NCBI RefSeq assembly: GCF_003931875.1
Contig: NZ_CP034245.1
Coordinates: 1,302,001-1,366,000, forward strand
Direction: 5' to 3'
Length of the DNA stretch: 64,000 nucleotides
Source of the DNA: Microbacterium sp. 10M-3C3
GTDB taxonomy: Bacteria; Actinomycetota; Actinomycetes; Actinomycetales; Microbacteriaceae
Made by a program: the position numbers and the translations under genes. Of the stretch, positions 35,722 to 44,967 are shown in pieces. The notes beneath the pieces were generated by a model. That model worked only from the letters and a program-made list of their open reading frames with translations, was not told where the DNA came from and ran no database searches. The first letter of the stretch is position 1; each line of letters starts with the position of its first letter.

Positions 35722-36894
35722 GTGTCCCTGCTGCGTTCCGCCCGTTTCCCCGCCGCCGTCCTGCTCGCCGCCGCGGCCGTCGGCCTCGTCGTGGCGAATT
35801 CCCCGCTCGGTGCCTCCGTGGACGCCGTCATGCACGCCGAGGTGGGCGTCCCGGGCGTCTTCGCGCTGTCGGTCGAGCACTGGATCGCCGACGGCCTGCT
35901 CGCGCTGTTCTTCTTCGTGGTGGCCGTCGAGCTTCAGTACGAGCTCACCTCCGGCCAGCTCAACTCCGCGCGCCATGCGCTGCGCCCCGCGATCGCCGCG
36001 GCCGGCGGCGTTCTCGTGCCGATCGCGGTCTTCGCGGCGATCGCGGGCGGGTCGGATGCGGCGCGCGGATGGCCGATCCCCACGGCGACCGACATCGCGT
36101 TCGCGCTCGGGGTGCTCGCGGTGTTCGGACGCGGCCTGCCGTCCCGCATCCGCGTCTTCCTGCTGGCACTGGCGATCCTCGACGACATCGTCGGGATCGT
36201 CTTCATCGCCGTGCTGTTCACCGCCGACGTGCAGCTGCCGCTCCTGCTCGCCGCCCTGGCGTGCGTCGCGGTGTTCGCCGTCCTGAGCCGCCAGCTCGGC
36301 GGACGCGGGCACCGCGCCCTCATCGTCGCGCTCGTCGTACTCGGCGTCGCGACGTGGGTGCTCGTGTACCTCTCGGGCGTCCACTCCACGATCGCCGGCG
36401 TCGCGCTCGGCCTCGCGATGGCGCAGCAGCCCGCGCTCGTGGCCCGGCACGTGCTCGAGCCGTGGGTCAACGCGATCGTGCTGCCGCTGTTCGCGTTCGC
36501 CGCCGCCCTCGTCGCGGTCCCGACGGTGTCGGCGTCGGAGCTGTCGCCGGGTCTGTGGGGCGTGCTCATCGCGCTGCCGGCCGGGAAGGTGGTCGGGATC
36601 ACCTTCGCCGGCTGGATCGCGCAGCGCGTGGCCGGCGGCGACGGGCCGCGACTGCCGCTGGCCGACCTCGTCACGGCCGGGTCGCTCGGCGGCATCGGCT
36701 TCACCGTGTCGCTGCTGCTGTCCGAGCTCGCCTTCGCCGACCACCCCGAGATCCGTGACCAGACGACGCTGGGCGTGCTCGGCGGTTCCGCCATCTCGCT
36801 CGTGCTGGCGGTGATCCTCGTATCGTGGCGGGCATGGCATTACCGGAAGACGCCGCAGGCCGACCCCCGCACCGGCGCGGCGAGCCCGTCGTGA
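35722..36894 (+). CDS. nhaA: Na+/H+ antiporter NhaA
   Basis: A 390-residue electrogenic sodium/proton antiporter for pH and Na+ homeostasis. The ion-binding Asp pair is in LAILDDIVGIVFIAVLF. The family blocks ADGLLALFFFVVAVELQYE, GWPIPTATDIAFALGVLAVF and VTAGSLGGIGFTVSLLL are intact. The start is GTG 35722, six bases after GGAGG; a TACGAT -10 at 35655 predicts a leader of about 55 nt. An in-frame ATG at 35659 would overlap that hexamer and is rejected. The stop overlaps the mazG start in GTGA. Confidence 0.95.
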   Translation: MSLLRSARFPAAVLLAAAAVGLVVANSPLGASVDAVMHAEVGVPGVFALSVEHWIADGLLALFFFVVAVELQYELTSGQLNSARHALRPAIAAAGGVLVPIAVFAAIAGGSDAARGWPIPTATDIAFALGVLAVFGRGLPSRIRVFLLALAILDDIVGIVFIAVLFTADVQLPLLLAALACVAVFAVLSRQLGGRGHRALIVALVVLGVATWVLVYLSGVHSTIAGVALGLAMAQQPALVARHVLEPWVNAIVLPLFAFAAALVAVPTVSASELSPGLWGVLIALPAGKVVGITFAGWIAQRVAGGDGPRLPLADLVTAGSLGGIGFTVSLLLSELAFADHPEIRDQTTLGVLGGSAISLVLAVILVSWRAWHYRKTPQADPRTGAASPS

Positions 36895-37589
36895 CGGACG
36901 GCGGCGCCGACGCGCTGCGCGCCGCCGCCGACACGATGCGCGCCGTGCGCGACCGGTGCGTGTGGTCGCAGGCGATCGACCACCGGGCGCTCGTGCCCTA
37001 CCTCCTCGAGGAGAGCGCCGAGCTCGTCGACGCGGTCGAGGACGGCTCGCGCGACGACCTTCGTGAAGAGCTCGGCGACCTGCTGTGGCAGGTGCTGTTC
37101 CACGCGGAGATCGCCTCCCGCGACGCCGACGACCCGTTCGATATCGACGACGTCGCGCGCGGTCTCACCGAGAAGATGGTGCGCCGTCACCCGCACGTCT
37201 TCGGCGACGCCGTCGCCACGACGCCCGAGGAGGTGCTCGTCCACTGGAACGCGGCCAAGGCCGCCGAGAAGCGCGCGCGCACGAGCGTCCTCGACGGCGT
37301 CTCGGCGCACATGCCCTCGCTCGCGCTCGCGCAGAAGCTCGTCGGCAAGGCCGCGCAGGTCGGCGTGGCTGCGGCGGCAGAGCGCGCCGAGGTCGGGGCA
37401 GCCGCCGGCGCGCTGCCGGCTTCGCACGCGCCGGCGAGCGAGGCCGAGCTCGGCGACGCGCTCCTCGCCCTCGTCGCCACCGCGCGGGAGCGCGGCTGGG
37501 ACGCCGAACGGGCGCTGCGAGAGCGGCTGCGGATGCTGACCGCCGACGTGCGCGCGGCCGAAGGCGCCGCATCCGGGCTGGAAGAATAG
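36891..37589 (+). CDS. mazG: MazG-family nucleoside triphosphate pyrophosphohydrolase
   Basis: A 232-residue all-alpha NTP pyrophosphatase that removes non-canonical or excess NTPs. The metal-binding EExxE motif is LLEESAELVDAVEDG with partner DDLREELGDLLWQVLFH, and the second acidic pair lies in MVRRHPHVFGD and following. The usual CPWD motif is replaced by CVWSQ. GTG 36891 overlaps the nhaA stop. An upstream in-frame ATG (36834) preceded by TATCGT is a possible second, leaderless start inside nhaA. The C-terminal third is Ala-rich and less conserved. Confidence 0.92.
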   Translation: MTDGGADALRAAADTMRAVRDRCVWSQAIDHRALVPYLLEESAELVDAVEDGSRDDLREELGDLLWQVLFHAEIASRDADDPFDIDDVARGLTEKMVRRHPHVFGDAVATTPEEVLVHWNAAKAAEKRARTSVLDGVSAHMPSLALAQKLVGKAAQVGVAAAAERAEVGAAAGALPASHAPASEAELGDALLALVATARERGWDAERALRERLRMLTADVRAAEGAASGLEE

Positions 37590-37593
37590 ACAC

Positions 37594-38871
37594 GTGCCCT
37601 CCGTCACCCCTCCGCGCGGCATGCGCGACTTCCTGCCCGCCGACAAGGCCCGCCGCGAGCGCGTGCTGGGCGTCATCCGCGACCGCTACCGCGCCCACGG
37701 CTTCGACGAGATCGAGACGCCGGTCATGGAGGAGTACCCGCGGCTGCACGCCGGCATCGGCGGCGACAACGAGAAGCTCGCGTTCAACGTCCTCAAGCGC
37801 GGGCTGACGGCCGACGACATCCGAGCGGCAGCAGATGACCCCGCCGCGCTCACCGACCTCGGCCTGCGCTACGACCTCACGGTGCCGCTCGCGCGCTTCT
37901 ACGCGACCCACCGTGCGGAGCTGCCGACCGTCTTCCGCGCGATCCAGATCGCGCCGGTGTGGCGCGCCGAGCGGCCGCAGAAGGGCCGCTACCGACAGTT
38001 CGTGCAGTGCGACATCGACATCATCGGCGACGCGTCGGTGCGCGCCGAGGCGGAGCTCATCGTCGCGACTCTCGACGCCGTCGACGCCCTCGGGCTCGCT
38101 GGCGCATCGGTGCGCGTCAACGACCGACGGGCGCTGGACGGCATCCTCGCGGCATTCGGCTTCGCCGAGGCGGAGCGGCCGGGCGTGCTCATCACGATCG
38201 ACAAGCTCGACAAGATCGGGCCCGACGGCGTCGTCGCGGAGCTCCGAGAGCGAGGCGCCTCGTCCGACGCCGTCGCCGCCTTCGAGGCGTTCCTGAGCCG
38301 TCCCGCCGCCGAGGGCGCGGGCCTCGACGCCGACGTCGTGCGCGCGGCGCTGCCGGACGCCGTCGACCCGGCCGTCGTGGATCACCTCGCCGCGCTCGGC
38401 GCCGCCGTCGCAGCCGCGCGCGGCGGAGCGGTGCCGCTGGTCTTCGACCCGTTCCTCGTGCGCGGCATGGGCTACTACACGGGCACGATCTTCGAGCTCG
38501 CGCACCCGTCCGTGTCGTACTCGCTGGGCGGTGGCGGTCGCTACGACGGCATGATCGGGCGCTTCCTCGGGCAGGACGTGCCGGCCGTGGGCTTCTCGAT
38601 CGGCTTCGAGCGCATCGTCGACCTCGTCGCCACCGAGGCCGACGGCGCCGCGGATGCCGTCGTGCTCGTGCACGACCGCGACATTCCCCCGGCCGAGCTC
38701 GTCGCCCTCAAGGCAGCGCTCGTCGCGGGCGGCCGCCGCGTGCGGCTCGAGGCCCGTACCAAGAACCTCAAAGCGCTGCTGGATCGGGCCGCCGCCGACG
38801 GCTACACCGCGTTCGCCGCCGTGTCTCCCGGCACCGCGGCCGACGCGCTCGAGCTGCGCCCGCTCGGCTGA
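37594..38871 (+). CDS. hisS: Histidyl-tRNA synthetase
   Basis: A 425-residue class II synthetase. Motif 1 region PPRGMRDFLP, motif 2 AIQIAPVWRAERPQKGRYRQ, the histidine-binding loop LVRGMGYYTGTIFE and motif 3 GGGGRYDGMIGRF are all present, and the C-terminal anticodon-binding domain starts near residue 340. The GTG start is 4 bp after the mazG stop, so it probably reads from the nhaA-mazG transcript. Confidence 0.96.
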   Translation: MPSVTPPRGMRDFLPADKARRERVLGVIRDRYRAHGFDEIETPVMEEYPRLHAGIGGDNEKLAFNVLKRGLTADDIRAAADDPAALTDLGLRYDLTVPLARFYATHRAELPTVFRAIQIAPVWRAERPQKGRYRQFVQCDIDIIGDASVRAEAELIVATLDAVDALGLAGASVRVNDRRALDGILAAFGFAEAERPGVLITIDKLDKIGPDGVVAELRERGASSDAVAAFEAFLSRPAAEGAGLDADVVRAALPDAVDPAVVDHLAALGAAVAAARGGAVPLVFDPFLVRGMGYYTGTIFELAHPSVSYSLGGGGRYDGMIGRFLGQDVPAVGFSIGFERIVDLVATEADGAADAVVLVHDRDIPPAELVALKAALVAGGRRVRLEARTKNLKALLDRAAADGYTAFAAVSPGTAADALELRPLG

Positions 38872-38914
38872 CGGGGTTCACCCGCGGTTCACCCGTCCGG
38901 GGTGGGATCGCGGC

Positions 38915-39745
38915 ATGGCCCGTCTCCGCGCGGTGCGCGTCGCCGCATCCGCCGCCCTGCTCGTGGCGGGGAGCGCGTGGGGGCTCGGCGCGCTGCTGCG
39001 GCGTCAGGCGGCGATCGCCCGCCGTCGCATCGGCAAGCCGCTCGGCGAGGACGCGCTCGACGCCGATCGCGTGTGGCGGCGGAGCCTGCCCGGGGCGCCG
39101 CTGGAGCTGCTCGTGGTGGGAGACTCGATCGCCGCAGGACTCGGCGCGCACCGACGCAAGGACACGCTCGGCGCGCGCGTCGCGAAGGGCCTCGCCGATG
39201 CGCTCGGACGGCCGGTGCGGCTGCGCACCGCCGCCGTCGTGGGTGCGGAGTCGTCGCAGCTCGCAGGCCAGCTCGACGCCCTGCCCGGCGCCTACGCGCC
39301 CGATGTCGCGCTGGTCGTGGTCGGCGGCAACGACGTGACCCACCGCATCCCCGTCGCCACCGCCGTCGCCCACCTCTCCGCGGCGGTCGGGCGGCTGCGG
39401 CAGCGCGGCGCGGCGGTCGTCGTCGCCACGTGCCCCGATCTCGGCGCCCTCCGCGCGGTGCCGCAGCCGCTGCGGCGGCTGGCGTCGGCGGCGTCTCGGC
39501 GCCTGGCCGAGGCGCAGGCGGATGCGGCGGCCGCCGCCGGCGCGCGGGTCGTGTCGCTGCGCGACACGGTCGGGCCGATGTTCCTGTCGGCTCCGGAGGA
39601 GATGTTCAGCCTCGACCGGTTCCACCCGAGCGCGCTCGGATACCGCCGGACGGCAGCGATGCTCGTGCCCGTCGCTCTCGACGCGCTGCGGGCGGCGCCC
39701 GCCGGCAACGGCGCTGCCGCCGGGCGCGGCGGCGGCGGTGCTTGA
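38915..39745 (+). CDS. SGNH/GDSL-family hydrolase, membrane anchored
   Basis: A 276-residue esterase/lipase-like protein. An N-terminal helix (about 10-28) anchors or exports it. The four SGNH blocks are visible: LLVVGDSIAAG with the catalytic Ser (about 66), the Gly of block II, VVVGGNDVT with Asn (about 137), and FSLDRFHPSALGY with the Asp-His pair. The tail is Gly/Ala-rich. TGGGAT lies six bases before the ATG, a weak version of the leaderless arrangement. The substrate is unknown. Confidence 0.9.
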   Translation: MARLRAVRVAASAALLVAGSAWGLGALLRRQAAIARRRIGKPLGEDALDADRVWRRSLPGAPLELLVVGDSIAAGLGAHRRKDTLGARVAKGLADALGRPVRLRTAAVVGAESSQLAGQLDALPGAYAPDVALVVVGGNDVTHRIPVATAVAHLSAAVGRLRQRGAAVVVATCPDLGALRAVPQPLRRLASAASRRLAEAQADAAAAAGARVVSLRDTVGPMFLSAPEEMFSLDRFHPSALGYRRTAAMLVPVALDALRAAPAGNGAAAGRGGGGA

Positions 39746-39776
39746 CCCCGCCGCCACCGCCCGCGAGGCTGGCGGC

Positions 39777-41832
<2,056 letters not shown>

Positions 41833-41850
41833 GGCGCATCCGACGCGAGA

Positions 41851-41894
41851 CGAGAGGGGGGAGCCGTGGCCAGACCGACGGTTCCCCCCTCTCG
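41851..41894 (+). promoter_or_regulatory. Hairpin enclosing the divIC ribosome-binding site and start codon
   Basis: CGAGAGGGGGGAGCCG (41851-41866) pairs over 16 positions with CGGTTCCCCCCTCTCG (41879-41894), with only one G-U pair and a 12-base loop. The left arm contains the Shine-Dalgarno GGGGGGAG and the first base of the GTG start (41866). It could end the eno transcript, control divIC translation, or both. Confidence 0.7.
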
Positions 41895-42414
41895 CACGTC
41901 CGCGCGGCCCGCGCAGACGGGCGCGGCGCGCGTCGATGTGCGCGGGTGGCTCGGCGGCGTGCGCCTGTCGGGCTTCATGGTCATCATGCTCGGGCTCGTG
42001 GTGCTCGCCGCCTTCGTGCTCGTCCCGACCGTCGGCACGTACCTCGACCAGCGTCAGCAGATCGCCGCGCTCCAGCACGCGGTGGCCGTGAGCCAGAGCG
42101 AGGTCGACGACCTCGAGGAGCAGCAGAAGCGCTGGACCGATCCCGCCTACATCACCACGCAGGCGCGCGAGCGGCTGTACTACGTCACGCCCGGCGAGGT
42201 CGTGTACCTCGTCGACGACGACCTGCCCGACGCGCAGGCCCCGCAGGATGCCGCGCCCGTGAGCGACGAGGTCGCCCAGACGCGCACCGACTGGATGTCG
42301 CAGCTCGTCCGCTCGGTCGCGACCGCGGGTCTCGCGCAGACCGCCGCCCCCGTCGACCCCCTCGCGCCGCTCGACCCCTCGACCCCCGTCGACGGCACCA
42401 CTCCCGCGCCGTAG
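41866..42414 (+). CDS. Septum formation initiator (DivIC/FtsB-like)
   Basis: A 182-residue bitopic division protein. The cytoplasmic head (1-40) is Pro/Ala/Arg-rich, the membrane helix is about 38-58 (MVIMLGLVVLAAFVLVP), and a short extracytoplasmic coiled coil (IAALQHAVAVSQSEVDDLEEQ) is followed by the family's AYITTQARERLYYVTPGEVVY. Such proteins act with FtsL and FtsQ in the divisome. The Pro/Asp/Ala-rich tail ends in a segment that recurs 2.3 kb downstream. The start is inside a strong hairpin. Confidence 0.9.
   Translation: MARPTVPPSRTSARPAQTGAARVDVRGWLGGVRLSGFMVIMLGLVVLAAFVLVPTVGTYLDQRQQIAALQHAVAVSQSEVDDLEEQQKRWTDPAYITTQARERLYYVTPGEVVYLVDDDLPDAQAPQDAAPVSDEVAQTRTDWMSQLVRSVATAGLAQTAAPVDPLAPLDPSTPVDGTTPAP
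42359..42392 (+). repeat. 34-bp direct repeat, left copy (in the 3' end of divIC)
   Basis: These 34 bases, starting CCCTCGCGCCGCTCGACC and encoding the PLDPSTPVD part of the divIC-like tail, recur without mismatch at 44716-44749. The two copies enclose the Doc genes. Confidence 0.9.
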
Positions 42415-42448
42415 CAGGCCGCGCGGCCCTCCGCGCTCGCGGACCATC

Positions 42449-42516
42449 CGGAGGAGATCCGCCGAGGGGAGAACCCGAGCGGCTGGACGCGTCCTCCCGT
42501 GACCGGATGTCCTCCG
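42449..42516. repeat. Hairpin element, copy A
   Basis: CGGAGGAGATCCG (42449-42461) pairs with CGGATGTCCTCCG (42504-42516) with one mismatch, and GGGAG pairs with CTCCC inside. It lies just after the divIC stop and matches copy B at 44804. Confidence 0.7.
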
Positions 42517-42529
42517 CTGAGGCGCGCAG

Positions 42530-42646
42530 GTGAAGTGGAGACGCACGGAGAAGCCGACCCTCCGCTCCAAGTGTCGCGAATGCAGGAGTGAGCTGCCTCG
42601 CCCCGGAGGGAGTCCCAAGAGGTGCGTCAAACGCCTGCCGAGGTGA
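42530..42646 (+). CDS. Possible 38-residue Cys-containing peptide or gene remnant
   Basis: A short frame from GTG 42530 with TGAGG seven bases upstream. The peptide is basic and contains KCRECRSELPRPGGSPKRC, a CxxC plus third Cys pattern like the start of a zinc-ribbon. It may be the broken end of a larger gene; real expression is uncertain. Confidence 0.22.
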   Translation: MKWRRTEKPTLRSKCRECRSELPRPGGSPKRCVKRLPR

Positions 42647-42785
42647 ACTGCTCGGAAGCAACCGTAGGCGCGTCCGAACCTGGCACGACACTCATTGCGC
42701 GTACGCCGATGATTGTCGCAACCGTGCGCAAGGATGAACGGATGAGGACTGCCTGCGTGTGATGCAGACGCTCACTAGGAACTCC

Positions 42786-44015
42786 ATGGCAAAGAAGACT
42801 GTTACTCCCGCAGCGCTGGCGCGTGACCTAGGCCTTGAAGTTGACGATGTCCTCCTAATGCTTTGGGACAGTGGGGTCGACTACCCAACCTCGCCTGATG
42901 CGCTCATTCGACCGGGGGATCATCAGAAGGCGTATGAAGCGTGCGGCGTAGCCTCGCTCAAAGATCGTCTCCTCGTTGATTACTGGTCGAGAACACTTGG
43001 AATGAGCCGCGTCGAACTTCAGACATGGGCCGGCCAACACGGGGTGACCATTGGTCCAAACGCGCGGCGCCTGCCGAAGGGTGCGCTCGCGCGGTTCGAG
43101 AGGGCAATGCGCTCCAACGCGGTCAGCCGCGCAGAGCGCCGAGGTGCGGGCGAGGTACCCTCCTCCACATCGCCGCGCAGTCCAATGCAATGGCGAGACG
43201 TTGGACATATGCGAGACGACATGCGCTATCTAAGCGCAGATGAGATCGAGCAGATCCACCATCAGATCGCTCAGGATTTTCGAGACACTGCAGATCCCAT
43301 CGCGCCGGCGGGTGTTAGGAGCCGAGAGCTACTGGAGAGCGCCGCTGGGAGACCCGGCACTGGGCTCGGCGGCTATCGCAAGTATCCAACGATCGAGATG
43401 GCGGCCGCAGCGTTGGTTCACTCCGTGATTCACAATCACCCCTTCTATAACGGGAACAAGCGAACAGCGCTTGTCTCAATGCTTTCGTTTATGGATGAGA
43501 ACGGGTTGGTCCTAACCTCCTCGCAGGACGAACTCTTCAGGTGGACAGTCCGAGTGGCAGGGCACAAGCTTGGGGCGGACAAGTACACGGGCGATAAGAG
43601 CGACGTCGAGCTGCAACTGATGGCGCAATGGCTTCTGCAGCACAGTCGTGCAATCGAAGCCGGGGAGCGGGTCATTACGTTTGCGGAGTTGCGACGTCGA
43701 CTCGCTACCTTCGACTGCTCGGTGCACATCACCAGTAACCGCGGCGGCCGAGCGATCGTGGAACGGCAAGTTGCCGTGACGCAACGATCCTTACTCGGAT
43801 CACGCCGCAAGGTGGAGACCCGCCGCGTCAACTTGCCCTATGGGGGAGAAGGACGCCAAGTCGCTCGCAACCGGATCAAGGAGTTGCGACGCGAACTACA
43901 GCTTTCGGACGAGTTTGGGATCGATTCGGCAGCGTTCTATGGACTAGACAAGCGCCCGATCGATGCGTTCATCGCTGAGTATCGAAAGACCCTTCGACGG
44001 CTTGCGAGAGTGTGA
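42786..44015 (+). CDS. Doc/Fic domain protein with IF2_N-like N-terminal segments
   Basis: A 409-residue protein. Residues 145-290 form a Doc-type Fic domain with motif HPFYNGNKRT (218-227), catalytic His218 and Arg226 intact. Fic/Doc enzymes transfer AMP or phosphate to proteins; Doc phosphorylates EF-Tu. Residues 5-55 (VTPAALARDLGLEVDDVL) and perhaps 65-105 resemble the IF2_N fold, and 297-409 is an unrecognised basic domain. The start is ATG 42786, five bases after AGGA. No antitoxin gene precedes it. Its role in defence or as a toxin is inference only. Confidence 0.82.
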   Translation: MAKKTVTPAALARDLGLEVDDVLLMLWDSGVDYPTSPDALIRPGDHQKAYEACGVASLKDRLLVDYWSRTLGMSRVELQTWAGQHGVTIGPNARRLPKGALARFERAMRSNAVSRAERRGAGEVPSSTSPRSPMQWRDVGHMRDDMRYLSADEIEQIHHQIAQDFRDTADPIAPAGVRSRELLESAAGRPGTGLGGYRKYPTIEMAAAALVHSVIHNHPFYNGNKRTALVSMLSFMDENGLVLTSSQDELFRWTVRVAGHKLGADKYTGDKSDVELQLMAQWLLQHSRAIEAGERVITFAELRRRLATFDCSVHITSNRGGRAIVERQVAVTQRSLLGSRRKVETRRVNLPYGGEGRQVARNRIKELRRELQLSDEFGIDSAAFYGLDKRPIDAFIAEYRKTLRRLARV

Positions 44016-44082
44016 GCAACGCCACGGAGCCGAGCAGAGTAGTTCTTTCGGTGCGCCACATCCGCTTCGTGTGGACCTGAGC

Positions 44083-44088
44083 TAGCTT
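44083..44088 (+). promoter_or_regulatory. -10 hexamer of the antitoxin-toxin pair (leaderless)
   Basis: TAGCTT is followed by six bases and the GTG of the small upstream gene, the same geometry as in the chromosomal genes. Confidence 0.5.
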
Positions 44089-44094
44089 GGTGAT

Positions 44095-44253
44095 GTGGCG
44101 AGCGACAGCAAGCGTAAGCATCGGGACGACGCGCCGAGACGGATCGCTTCGACTCGGGATGGATCGTTCGCGACGATTCCAAAGAACGAGGCGGTTGCTC
44201 GGGCGTCAAAGTTGGCTCGGAGTTATTCGGAATTGATGCGCCGGCTCGAATGA
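44095..44253 (+). CDS. Putative 52-residue antitoxin of the Doc-like protein
   Basis: A short gene starting at GTG 44095, six bases after TAGCTT, and ending in an ATGA overlap with the Doc-like gene. That position and coupling are typical of antitoxins. The peptide is strongly basic at first (MASDSKRKHR, then DDAPRRIAST) and ends in a probable helix (NEAVARASKLARSYSELMRR) that could dock on the toxin. I recognise no Phd DNA-binding domain. A competing frame from ATG 44093 lacks the coupled stop. Confidence 0.66.
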   Translation: MASDSKRKHRDDAPRRIASTRDGSFATIPKNEAVARASKLARSYSELMRRLE

Positions 44254-44687
44254 TCGTCAGATATCTCGATTTCGAGACCATCTGCCTTATAAATGAGCGG
44301 TTCTGCGGGCAGGGCGCGGGGGTACGCGACCGGAATGGCGTCCGGTCCGTGGCCCTACGACCACAAGCCACATGGGAGGGAGCTGACCTCTTCCCACGCG
44401 TTGTCGATAAGGCGGCGGCCTACCTCCACGGGTTTGCAACAACACAATATTTTAGGGACGGGAACAAGCGGACGTCGTTTCTGTGCGCAACCGTCTTCAT
44501 CGAGGGGAACGACCTTATCTTCGATGGCCCGACGATCGACGAAGCCGAAGCGTTTCTGCTTTCAGTAGCGGCCAAGGAGCGGTCGATTGCCGACGTAGCG
44601 TTGTGGCTTGACCGTTACTCCTTTGGCCGCCGCGCCTGGAAGCGACTCCAGGCTTGGCAGGATCTGGAGGACTACGGACATTTGTAG
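44250..44687 (+). CDS. Doc-like (death-on-curing) protein with Gln at the catalytic His position
   Basis: A 145-residue Doc-size protein. The fold is indicated by YLDFETICLINERF at the start and QYFRDGNKRTSFLCATVF (66-83). In Doc/Fic proteins the motif reads HxFxDGNKRT; here position 66 is Gln (codon CAA), while Phe68, Asp70, Asn72, Lys73 and Arg74 are kept. Loss of the His would normally remove transferase activity. The gene is coupled to the small upstream frame by ATGA. Alternatives are an inactive toxin, a regulator, or a subfamily using another residue. Confidence 0.8.
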   Translation: MIVRYLDFETICLINERFCGQGAGVRDRNGVRSVALRPQATWEGADLFPRVVDKAAAYLHGFATTQYFRDGNKRTSFLCATVFIEGNDLIFDGPTIDEAEAFLLSVAAKERSIADVALWLDRYSFGRRAWKRLQAWQDLEDYGHL

Positions 44688-44715
44688 AGGTGCTCCGTTG
44701 GGCACCTGGACCGAA

Positions 44716-44749
44716 CCCTCGCGCCGCTCGACCCCTCGACCCCCGTCGA
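44716..44749 (+). repeat. 34-bp direct repeat, right copy
   Basis: Identical to 42359-42392. Here it is no longer in a gene: the divIC-like reading frame continues only a few codons and a one-base difference moves the old stop out of frame. This 280-bp gap (44688-44967) holds this repeat, hairpin copy B and the DUF501 promoter. Confidence 0.9.
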
Positions 44750-44803
44750 TGGCGCCACCCCGTCCCGTAGGAGGTCGCGCGATCCTCGCCCGCGCGAACC
44801 ATC

Positions 44804-44870
44804 CGGAGGAGATCCGCCGAAGGGAGGACCGAAGAGTCGAATCCGCCCTCCCGCGGCCGGATCTCCTCCG
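44804..44870. repeat. Hairpin element, copy B
   Basis: CGGAGGAGATCCG (44804-44816) is perfectly complementary to CGGATCTCCTCCG (44858-44870), with GGGAGG / CCTCCC pairing inside. It is the better preserved copy of the element after divIC. Confidence 0.75.
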
Positions 44871-44967
44871 CTCGGCGCGCGGCCGAGGCACCGCCGGATG
44901 CGGCAGATCCCGCCGCATCCGCCCCGCGCCGACCGTCCGCCCAGGCAACACCGGTACCCTGGCACGG

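Larger units (their letters stand above)
42393..44715. other. Accessory island with Doc/Fic genes between direct repeats
   Basis: About 2.3 kb inserted between divIC and DUF501. Base composition is visibly lower in GC than the neighbours, and rare codons such as ATA, AAT and AGG are used. It contains the 409-residue Doc protein, the 52-residue antitoxin-like protein and a 145-residue Doc-like protein. No integrase or transposase is seen, so the insertion route is unknown. The stretch 42415-42785 has no firm gene: it holds hairpin element A and one 38-codon frame. Confidence 0.7.

Noticed and set aside
44093-44238. Alternative antitoxin frame from ATG 44093
   Set aside because: It is Arg/Trp-rich, ends before the Doc gene and lacks the ATGA coupling; the GTG 44095 frame also has the expected six-base distance from the -10 hexamer.
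42393-44715. Island as an insertion sequence or prophage remnant
   Set aside because: No transposase, integrase, terminal inverted repeats or short target duplication was found; only the divIC-derived direct repeat is present.
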